From positions 186,001-250,000 of the forward strand of contig BAAHQB010000257.1 in the NCBI GenBank assembly GCA_054601695.1: 64,000 bases of DNA, in the 5' to 3' direction. How positions within the stretch are numbered: position 1 is the first letter of the stretch; each line of letters opens with the position of its first letter. Under the pieces are notes generated by a model that did not search any database, had not been told where the DNA came from, and saw only the letters and a program-made list of their open reading frames with translations. This document shows, in pieces, positions 1 to 64,000 of the stretch. Both the position numbers and the translations under genes were made by a program. The DNA is from Amorphochlora amoebiformis (Eukaryota; Cercozoa; Chlorarachniophyceae).

Positions 1-9653
<9,653 letters not shown>

Positions 9654-9754
9654 GAAGCTCAGACATCAGGTTTATATACAGTTATGTATTATATATATAT
9701 ATATATATATGTATACGTATATATATATATATATATATATCTATATACATGTAT

Positions 9755-9873
9755 ATAATAGACACATCATCCATACGTCTGCCTATATAAGTAATATAAA
9801 TATTATGAATATATAATAAAAGTGAATATGCTTGTAATGTGTTTACACGCACATATACGACATAATACATTCC

Positions 9874-9926
<53 letters not shown>

Positions 9927-10085
9927 GTAAATATATATACATATATATATATATATGTATACATATGCATGTATATAATTGAGACATCATACGTCTGCCT
10001 GTATAAGTAATATAAATATTAGGAATATATCTATAAAGTTAATGTATTTACACGCATGTACACGACATAATACATTCATATACAT
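9755..10085. repeat. Direct repeat pair of about 120 bp
   Basis: About 9762-9880 and 9985-10080 share GTCTGCCT.TATAAGTAATA, ATTTACACGCA and CGACATAATACATTC in the same order. The copies are about 220 bases apart and diverged, with TA tracts between. No coding signal was seen. Confidence 0.75.
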
Positions 10086-10161
10086 ATTTAAATATGTATA
10101 TACATACATATGTAAATGTATACATATATATACATATATATATATATAGAGTGATGCAGAT

Positions 10162-10285
10162 ATGTCGTCTAGTACGACAAGTGCAGCTGCAACAAGTGGC
10201 CGGGGAGGTAAATATATATATATATATATATATATGTACTACATATATATATATACTGAAAAAACACATATATATATGTATATAT

Positions 10286-10321
<36 letters not shown>

Positions 10322-10515
10322 GAATAAATATGTATACATGTTTATACGTCTAAGAAACATTGTATAAATTATTTTATGTTACATTTCTTAGCATTATTCA
10401 CAATATATAGAATACATAATACAATGTTAAAAAAATAGGTGGATCAACCTCAGCGAAGGACAATGACGACCCATCTTGTCTTGCCAGCGGTTCCGAGCAG
10501 GCCGAGAATCTCTAG
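10162..10515 (+). CDS. Candidate exon pair, unknown product
   Basis: Exon-like blocks 10160-10207 (after GATGCAG, before GTAAAT) and 10439 onward (after AAAATAG) join in phase. From the ATG at 10162 they encode 40 residues, Ser/Thr/Ala/Gly-rich at the start, ending at TAG 10513-10515. In another frame the same blocks are open with a helical stretch (VRQVQLQQVAGE) and could be the tail of the armadillo gene. I cannot choose between the two, so product and gene membership are open. Confidence 0.3.
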
Positions 10516-10590
10516 GAAATCTCCAGAAAATCTCTAGGAAATCTCGAGAAAATCTCTAGGAATCTCTCGAAATATCTAGAAAAATCTTTC
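10503..10590. repeat. Short AATCTCTAGGAA minisatellite
   Basis: Unit of about 11 bases, alternating AATCTCTAGGAA and AATCTCCAGAAA/AATCTCGAGAAA, about seven degenerate copies directly after the candidate stop codon at 10513. No function can be read from it. Confidence 0.7.
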
Positions 10591-10599
10591 ACGTTGTTT

Positions 10600-10664
10600 A
10601 CCGACTCTTAATATACCCATCTTCAATTTCATTTCTCTCATTTGAATTTGTTAAAATATACATA

Positions 10665-10719
<55 letters not shown>

Positions 10720-10798
10720 ATATATGTATATATATATATATATATGTATATATATACATATATATATATATGTGTGTACACATATATATGTACATGTA

Positions 10799-10848
<50 letters not shown>

Positions 10849-10860
10849 GTATATATATGT

Positions 10861-10891
<31 letters not shown>

Positions 10892-11025
10892 CTATATTAC
10901 ATATGTATATTACATATGTATTTTTTACATAAGTATAGGTACATAAATATATATGTATACATATGAAAGGAAAAGTTCCAAAATAAGTGTATTTTTTTTT
11001 AACTCTCCCTCCCTAGCTGCCTGAG

Positions 11026-11074
<49 letters not shown>

Positions 11075-12320
11075 CTTATATATATATATATATATATAAT
11101 ATTCTTTGTAAAAGCACTGTATGCACCGAACAAATTCAACTAGGAGTAAGTTACAGGGGAATCATCAGATCGCCGTTATAGCTGCAATTTCACAGATACT
11201 AGCACGACTACGCTGAATGCTATGCGGTGACAATTACTAGAATGGCATACCACTTGATACATACTTAAGGAAGTACATATTGATAAGTTACATCTAGTAC
11301 ATAGTCTATTTCTAGTAGATAGTACTAGATACAAACATCCTAGTACTGGATATAAAAATAAACAATATCTTCTGGAAATTCTTAGTCAATAGCTTTTCAT
11401 TTTTTTGCATCTCAAGACGCAAGATACTAGACTTGTAGTAAACATATTTTTTGATTGGAGAACAAAAATAGTGATAGCACTACTACTGTACTAGAACTAG
11501 CACAACTATCCTGATTACTACTAGTACAAGTAGCGCTGCATGACTGGAATATCTACTAGATCTAGATCGTTTTTTTACCGATGTATTAATTCATTTTTTG
11601 TATTATTACTACTACTAGCGTTACATCTTCTAGATCTTGATCGTAGTCAGGACCGTTCATTTTCCATATTTGTAATCAACTCATGATGAAATTGACTGAT
11701 TGTGATGTCGCGTGACAGTCTAGCAATGCGATTGCAACGAAGACATCTACGCGCCTCAGGAGCCCACTTCCCAATCCGATGTGTTTGTTCATGTCGTCTA
11801 CAGGGAGAGCATGTCTAGCATATGGCACGAACCAAAACTGGTTATGTCTCAATTAATTTTTTTTTTTCTAATTTCTCCAGGCCAATCTACATTACTGCCT
11901 AGCCGTAGTGTGTGAGATGTGCGATCCAAAAAAACGTAACACGTAACTCGAACTCATGTCTAGGTAGGCGAGCAGGGTTTGTCATAGGGACCGGGGTTCG
12001 AGGGAAGGGGGGGGAAAAGGGGAGACTGGAGCACGCTGTTTCATTACATTGCAAGGGGGGTGGAGGTGTTCATCCCATGGAGTTGGGGGACGTAGCCACG
12101 TGACCGAACCAGAGGCGACGGGTTTGAGGGAGAAAAAAAAATTAGAGGGGGGGGGAGAGGGTTGTACCGGAACCCACCTATGCCCTAGATGGGTCTCGTA
12201 TTAGACATGGTTTGGCTCGTTTTCGCCGTGATAATAAAATTTTGGGATGTATAATTTAGAGATTGCGTGTATGGTTATATTTGTTTTTTAAATTTCATTT
12301 TCGATTGGGGGGTGTTGTAT

Positions 12321-12383
<63 letters not shown>

Positions 12384-12420
12384 TCATTTCTTTCCTCACA
12401 TGATATTGTATATATACATG

Positions 12421-12471
<51 letters not shown>

Positions 12472-13073
12472 GTATATTTCATATAAATCCATACAAGTTT
12501 TCCGCAAAGCATTGTCCCATAGATTTCTATTATATAATATATATATATATATATATATAATATATATATATTATATATATTTACATATATGAATGTATTT
12601 AACACATCCACATATAGCAAACACATACACATCCACATGTAAGAAACCTATAATAGTATGCCGCGAAAGAAAGGATGGATATTCCACCCCTCTAAGCGGC
12701 GCCTATCTCTCATATCCCTACGGGTCAGCACACGAGTTTGGGCTAGGTCACACGAAAACAAAGACTGAAGTGACATGATAGATAATCGATTCGGTTTGCG
12801 TTGTTAGGTGACATTGAGAGGGGAGGAGGAGGAGAAGGGGGGGGGGGGGAGGGGGGGCGAAAGGGAGGGAGGGGGGGAGCGGAGATGGAAAAGCGGGAGG
12901 AGAAGGGTTGGATGGATCCGTACTCTACAAAAATAAATAATAGACGCAAACGAATCTACGAGAAAGAAAAGAAGAAAACAGGAGAACCAAGGGGGGTTTG
13001 GAGAATGATGGTGAGGGGGAGAGGTGATAATAAAACGAGAAAAAAAAAATTTGGCGGGGAGAGTGGGGGGTAT
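10600..13073. other. Largely unassigned region between two genes
   Basis: TA tracts occupy 10660-10930, 11028-11100 and 12316-12590. The rest is normal-complexity sequence rich in CTAG/TAGTAC between 11200 and 11650. At 11647-11814 the - strand has a 55-codon frame with a C-x2-C and C-x2-C/H pattern (TCSPC, RRCLRC). The + strand has an open stretch 11726-11852 and a block 11881-11934 with a strong acceptor (poly-T then CTCCAG) and C-x2-C (VCEMCD). The strands conflict and neither is assembled. A G-rich stretch lies at 12824-12880. 12590-12780 holds nothing I recognise. Confidence 0.45.
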
Positions 13074-17887
<4,814 letters not shown>

Positions 17888-18334
17888 TGCGCCGGCACCG
17901 TCTCCGGAGGTACGGCGGATTGAGGCAATCAAACTCGCGGAAGATGCGCCCAGCTGTAGCGGGCTGCTGGGCTGGCTGAGGGAATGGGGCCCCTATCGCG
18001 GGCGATGGACACCACAAGAGTGGGGTGAGATATCTTATATAGGGTACCTGATATATCTACATTTAAGATATGTGATCAAAAGCCCCGTTTTAGATGCTAA
18101 TGACGAGGGGTATCTTCGAAAGAGGACCTCTAATAATTATGAAATTCATATCTTAACACGGGATATCTACATATCGAGTATGCCGATATATTATATCATG
18201 GGAATAATATTCATATATCTAATTTGATATATGGTTTTATAAGAAAGCGTGATATCTCAACATATCAAAACTAATTTCGGAAAGTGACAGCTAACACTGT
18301 CACACACTACCTTTTCCCGGGAACCTCATGGTCG
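17888..18334. promoter_or_regulatory. Divergent promoter region, zinc-finger gene / Pol eta
   Basis: The two ATGs (17887 -, 18335 +) are 447 bases apart, so this space probably holds both promoters and 5' UTRs. Visible elements: several GATATC or AGATAT motifs between 18027 and 18265, and a perfect 7-bp inverted repeat GTGACAG-6-CTGTCAC at 18284-18303, 31 bases before the Pol eta ATG. No TATA box can be singled out in this AT-rich setting. Factor binding is inferred. Confidence 0.55.
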
Positions 18335-43492
<25,158 letters not shown>

Positions 43493-44116
43493 GTCGAGCT
43501 CGCTGACGGATTTCTTCGAATTCAGGCACGTTAATCATGAAGGCAAGCGTATAAATAATTCCTATTCGATCTCAGACTAGAGCGATTACTACGCCGATTA
43601 GTGATGTGCGTCTCCTGTTGGCACGTTAACGTTTATCGACTACATATTTCGATATATTGATAGTTATGTCATAGGCTCATAGCTGATCCACATCATCTGA
43701 TCATGACTACATGGTGATTCTAAATATCTCTAGTCTGCTAGATTCAGCATGTGTCTGTTACAATATTTGTTTAGAGTACGCAGACGTGCAGTCAGTGTAT
43801 GTGTGTGTGTGTATACCTAGATACGTATATATAAATTTCTAGATCATACACACTATATATATAGACACACACACATTAGATATATATATATACACACATA
43901 CATGGAGAGTCATTGGACACGGTCTCAGACTAGTCTAGTAGTCTGGTAGTCTAGGTAGTTTGACTCAACAAGTAAAGTTGTCGATGATTGTAACTGGTGT
44001 GATCTACTAGATCTAGTCATCTGCGCGCACCTAGATCTAGTAGATGCAGGATGCACAACTAATACTAGTAATATACATCAATACCATGTCACGTATTCGT
44101 ATTAGTTTTTTTACTC

Positions 44117-44156
<40 letters not shown>

Positions 44157-44345
44157 TAGATATATATATATATATATCATTTTCATGATAAATATACATA
44201 CAAATATAGATACAAAATATCATATTCCCTTTTCAGACAGACGACGACTCGATAATGGTACACTTTACATATTTACAACGCGCTAGTCTATACATTAAAC
44301 GGACGTACGTACTTTTACAGAATCTATCTTCTGAAGAAAGACTAA
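43493..44345. other. Intergenic region between convergent genes
   Basis: Between the tentative Pol eta stop and the BET stop. The sequence is CTAG-rich (43735-44050: GACTAGTCTAGTAGTCTGG, CTACTAGATCTAGT), with TA and CA tracts at 43800-43900 and 44115-44180. An alternative Pol eta last exon could start after GAATTCAG (about 43526) or CTTTTCAG (about 44237). No other coding signal was seen. Confidence 0.6.
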
Positions 44346-45101
44346 TTATTCCACTTCGTGGAGGAAGTTTGGAGTGGAAAACTGAGCACGCCTCGACGAT
44401 CGACGCTCCAAGAATCCCTTAAGGTTTTTGTATGTTCCGGAAGTGAGTCGATCCAAATCAAGCTCAATTTCCATATCCCCCGACCCAGCAGGTGCCAGAA
44501 GCTCAACTAAGGCGGTGAGGTCTTCTTCAGATAGACCCTGGATCTTCTCCATGATGCTGGCCTTCTCCGCCTTAGAGACAGGATGATACTTGCTTGAGCG
44601 GTGCGACCCGCGTTTCTTCTCCATCTGCTGCGCTCGATCCACCTTCTGTCGCAACTCGAGAAACTCCCGACGAAGCCTCGTAAGCTCATCAGTCTCCCTC
44701 TCTGGGCGCCTCTCAGCTTTGACGCTCTTGCGTTGCTTGGGCTGCTTCCTTTTCCTCTCTTTTTCCGCAGCTTGAGCCTGAAGATTGGCCTCCACCTTCT
44801 TGAAGGCCACTAAGAGGAGGATTATGTGTGATGGTGAGGATCACGTGCGAGTAAACCAGATAAATTTCCAATAAAAGAATGTTAGCTTCAATGTATAGTA
44901 TCTCCCCAATGAACATACAATGAATATACTCATATTGCCATGAACATTTGAGCCCATAATTGAGTGTTGTTATGATGTGTACACAGTTGGGTGTTGTGTG
45001 TATGTACTACGTACAGAGGTACAGGGATGGGTGAGGGTTGTGCGCATAAATACTTTTACAAAGTGTATGAATGTCCGCGGTACGCATTATATATTATATA
45101 T

Positions 45102-45147
<46 letters not shown>

Positions 45148-45781
45148 AAATATATTTTACGTATTAAAGAGAGATAAGGAATACGCTACACAAATGCTCG
45201 ACATAAGTGTTCACTTGATACATGCCACATGTTGTATAATACGTAAATATGTAAGGAGAGAGAGAATAACAAACCTTCAAAAGCTCTGGATATCTCTGTT
45301 GCAGCAGTATGAACGAAGTGTCCTATGGGGTTGTAGAGCATGGCATTGCTCCAGATGAGACGGACATCCCGAGAGAACGATTGGATATCGTCGTAGAATC
45401 CACTTGCCAGCCGTTTGTTGACCGTCCCCAGATCCATGGGCTCTTTCACCACCCTATGGGTGAATTGTCAGCAACCAGTCCCGAGGGATTGGAATACTAG
45501 TGGTTTATACATATGAGGGTTGTAGTAGCAGACTACATTGGATAATCCGGGATGTTCTCCGCGACTGGGTCAACAGGGCGATCGAATATCCAAGCGTGTT
45601 TGTGTCGGAGCAGCTTTTGGACTATGGCCTAGACACGTAACAATACTATATGAGAGAAAGTACGGGGAAACACGAGGGCGTGGGGGGCTACCTGACACTT
45701 GCGCATGGCCTTAGACTCCTCCTTGTCCATCTCGAACCGGATGGGCTTGCGGCGGGGCCGCCGAGTGCGAAAGGCAGACAT
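44346..45781 (-). CDS. BET family protein: single bromodomain plus NET domain, complete
   Basis: Four exons on the - strand: 45781-45692, 45628-45537, 45453-45275, 44809-44346. Sum 825 bases, 274 residues, TAA stop, all phases join. N-terminus MSAFRTRRPRRKP is basic. Bromodomain about residues 25-125: KLLRHKHAWIF, PVDPVAENIPDYP, VKEPMDLGTVNKRL, with the acetyl-lysine Asn in AMLYNP. The usual WPF shelf reads WIF, losing the proline. A Lys/Arg/Glu-rich coiled-coil linker follows (KKVEANLQAQAAEKERKRK). The C-terminal NET domain is EKASIMEKIQGLSEEDL..IELDLDRLTSGTYKNL. Role: nuclear reader of acetylated histones that recruits regulators through NET. One bromodomain resembles plant GTE proteins, not animal BRD2/4. 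BET introns are short and mostly of normal complexity. Confidence 0.95.
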
Positions 45782-46200
45782 AACTTCGGCTTGTGGAGGA
45801 TTGCTAGTTTGCGTTTAAGTCGGGGAACTGGGCGAGTCGCGTTGAGTTTTGAAAACTGGCGCCGCTAAACCCGAAAATTTATCTTTCCAAAAAATCCGCC
45901 GCTTTTTTATACGAACCGGTCCAAATCTAGACGGATTCACCTTGAAATTCTAAGTGTGTCTCGAAAACCGTCAGTGCCCGCTACTGACGGTTTTAATTAG
46001 CCGATGCTGTAAAGAGCGATTTGACACGTGTATATGTGAACTAGCGCAACACACCGTTTGGTCACATGGATCTCTGCCGTGACCAAATGACATATCACGT
46101 ATTTTGTGGCGCTGACGACACGTGTGTTTTGACACCGCGACACAATTTGCCGACGTGGACATGATGACGGCATTTCTCGACGTAACGAAAGATACCCTCG
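45782..46200. promoter_or_regulatory. Upstream region of the BET gene
   Basis: Contains a perfect hairpin: AAAACCGTCAGT, 7-base loop, ACTGACGGTTTT at 45964-45994. Two ACACGTGT palindromes lie at 46024-46031 and 46118-46125, both next to TTTGAC/GTTTTGAC, and would suit a bHLH or bZIP factor. Function is inferred. Confidence 0.45.
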
Positions 46201-46576
46201 TCGCCGGACGCTGGAGCGTAGGCCTTCTTCCGTGGCAGCCCCCCCCCCCCCCCCGCCCAAAATTTCTCGTGTCGAATAGCATATTCCCCAAATAAAGCAA
46301 CGAAAGACCGCAGAACACCGAGATCTGGGAAACGGAGGGAGGATGTTCCGTTCTGCAGCGAAGAGCCAGCTCCCAGAGCGGGTGTTCAGCTCTCAAATAC
46401 TAGAAGAGCGGGCGGGATGGAGAGGAAAGGAGAAGGAGGAAGGGAGGGGAGGGGAGAGAGAGGGAGGGGAGAGCGAGAGGGAGGGTTAGACGCGGGGGGG
46501 AGGGGGCTGTGGAGGAAGGACGCGTACGGAGAAACGGATTAGCTCGGGTTACGAGGAATATCGTTGCTTTTTTTGT
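46201..46576. other. Noncoding stretch with poly-C and G-rich tract
   Basis: A run of C at 46240-46254 is followed by ordinary sequence, then purine-rich GGGAGG/GAGAGG text 46410-46510. I see no exon with splice signals here. Confidence 0.5.
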
Positions 46577-46638
46577 TGTCCTCCCCACGGTGGGTTAAGG
46601 CTTTTGCCTGTGTTGGTGGTTCGACTCCACCGGGGACA
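46577..46638 (+). other. tRNA-like element, probably pseudo-tRNA or SINE head
   Basis: The ends TGTCCTC and GGGGACA pair over 7 bases (one G-T). A T-arm GGTGG-TTCGACT-CCACC with a perfect B box (GGTTCGACTCC) is present. The D and anticodon region is too short (62 bases in all), with only a 4-bp AGGC/GCCT stem, so it is not a normal tRNA. No poly-T terminator directly follows. Confidence 0.4.
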
Positions 46639-46739
46639 GTACATGGTTTTTATTGAAGCATTGGTGGAATTCCGTTTCAACTGTTGAGAGTCCGTTTCGT
46701 GTCTCATATGTACATGTCTAGCACGATTTGTATTTGTAC

Positions 46740-46786
<47 letters not shown>

Positions 46787-46861
46787 ATATAAATACATAT
46801 ATATATTTATATATATGTCCATATATATCATGATATATTGTGTGCATACACTGTGACATAT

Positions 46862-46936
<75 letters not shown>

Positions 46937-47022
46937 GTATATATATGAGTCTAGATATGTGTATAACATAGTGATAGAATCGATATCAATTGATCATATG
47001 ATTATATATATTATAATATATA

Positions 47023-47064
<42 letters not shown>

Positions 47065-47198
47065 AAAATATATATAAGAGTAACAATAATAAATATATAT
47101 ATATATACAATAATTATATATCATAGTATATATCGATGTATTAGATAGTGGATTAGTGGTGTCATAGTACACAATGATATATATTAATATCGTATATA

Positions 47199-47278
<80 letters not shown>

Positions 47279-47359
47279 TACTAGATATATATATATATAT
47301 ATACGATAAACACACGATATATATATATCTAGTATATCTAGATATATGTGTATATATAT

Positions 47360-47392
<33 letters not shown>

Positions 47393-47745
47393 ATATATAT
47401 ATATATATACAATACATATATCTACTAGATCTAGATATATCATACACTGTTATCTAGGTCATATATATATACAGAACGCGTATATATTATAATTTATATA
47501 TGTATATATATTTTCTAGATTTTAATATATGTGTATGTATATACGTTATAAGTTATACTTCATATATATCACATATCTAATCATGTAAACGTAGTTATAC
47601 TAGTTATATTACATCATCAAATGAATTGTAATCATCTCATTACTAGATTAACTCGAAACGGCCCGTAACCAATGCAAGAAGCTCTTACCACCGAAATTCC
47701 CGAAATTCTAGAAATCATCAGTGACCACGTGTCTGGTTTGGCGGG
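46639..47745. repeat. (TA)n and CTAG-rich spacer
   Basis: 46740-47130 and 47170-47440 are TA tracts. 47280-47520 and 47580-47680 contain frequent CTAG (ATATCTAGTATATCTAG). No exon was found. The HA-protein stop lies just beyond at 47746. Confidence 0.7.
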
Positions 47746-53835
<6,090 letters not shown>

Positions 53836-54452
53836 CTGATAAACAAATGTCACTACACGCGGTATTTGGCCTACACTATCAACAAAAGCAATCTCCGATA
53901 GAAAAGTAAAAAGAGTTCCAGCTTCCCCAAATCCCTCCCCTTCAAATCCGCAAAAATAAAGAAAAAAGAGGAATTCGGTTCAGATCGAAGAGGGGACGCC
54001 GCTTATGAGGAGACCATAGGCTTCGCCGGGAAGGGTATGTGACATATTCGAATGCTCCTCGAAATTTCGAAGAATAATCACCTATTTTGAGGAAGAATCC
54101 GAGAAGCCGACAAAGATTTGGGGTAAAGGTGTGTCAAACATAGCCAGAGACCTGTCAGGACCAGTATTTTGGCCATTGTTTTTCGAACGCGGCTCAGTGG
54201 GGAGCCATGGTTTGAATCCCGGTAATGACCTTGTGGAGATCTTGAAGAGACTTTGGAGAGGCCTACGAGACAGTTAAATGCCCGCTATTTGCATCGAATC
54301 CCCGCAAACTGAAACTGGCCGTCCAGGCCCGTCCTCCAATATAACCCCCGGTATTTAGCTTAAATCCCCTGCTGATATCCGTTCGGAGACTCGTAGAGTA
54401 TCTCCTCATATCTCGAGTTCTCGACACTGAATCACTGATTGTTCGATTGAAT
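53836..54452. promoter_or_regulatory. Spacer between divergent HA and kinase genes
   Basis: Ordinary-complexity sequence probably containing the HA gene's missing 5' exon(s) and both promoters. One - strand ATG at about 54044 opens MSHTLPGEAYG before a possible donor. At about 54194-54230 the text GGCTCAGTGGGGAGCC-A-TGGTTTGAATCCC looks like a tRNA D-arm followed directly by a T-arm (A- and B-box-like). No element is certain. Confidence 0.4.
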
Positions 54453-63925
<9,473 letters not shown>

Positions 63926-63930
63926 GTATA

Positions 63931-63974
<44 letters not shown>

Positions 63975-64000
63975 ATGTAAATATAAATATAAATATATAT

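Noticed and set aside
45971-46396. 141- and 87-residue - strand frames with Gly run
   Set aside because: They include a poly-C tract and the BET upstream region; no splice sites, no family pattern.

Overview
This is eukaryotic nuclear DNA. Genes are cut into many short GT-AG exons, mostly 30-150 bases, separated by introns that are largely (TA)n microsatellite, C/T-rich tracts, or degenerate telomere-type repeats (TTAGGG/CCCTAA). The lineage is inferred only. Helicase-associated (HA) repeats, a plant-type single-bromodomain BET protein, a Pol eta with a UBM-like tail and a Copia element suggest an alga or stramenopile/haptophyte-like protist. Nothing in the window fixes the species.

Layout: (1) 1-9653, + strand, 3' part of an ARMC8/GID5/Vid28-like armadillo gene. 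(2) 9654-13073, mostly unassigned, with weak candidate exons. (3) 13074-17887, - strand, complete three-finger C2H2 transcription factor. (4) 18335-43492, + strand, complete DNA polymerase eta in 32 exons over 25 kb, with an intact gag-only Copia-type LTR element and two solo LTRs in its introns. (5) 44346-45781, - strand, complete four-exon BET protein (bromodomain plus NET). (6) 47746-53835, - strand, helicase-associated-domain repeat protein, 5' end unresolved. (7) 54453 to the window end, + strand, SAD-like/uridine-kinase-family protein with a predicted mitochondrial leader, 3' end outside. I assembled each gene by hand: exons were accepted when splice phases joined and the joined protein matched a known family. 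Three complete models sum to whole codon numbers: 379, 593 and 275.

The genes do not form one pathway. Two are divergent pairs with short shared upstream regions (zinc finger/Pol eta, HA protein/kinase). Together they cover ubiquitin-ligase scaffolding, transcription, translesion synthesis, chromatin reading and nucleotide metabolism.

The most unusual property is structural. At least ten exons have their splice-junction end, with the adjoining AG or GT, copied in tandem 1 to 14 times in the neighbouring (TA)n or CCCTAA intron. One exon is duplicated whole and exactly, and its 59-base length would shift the frame if both copies were used. Several introns begin or end exactly in telomere-type repeat that itself supplies the splice dinucleotide.
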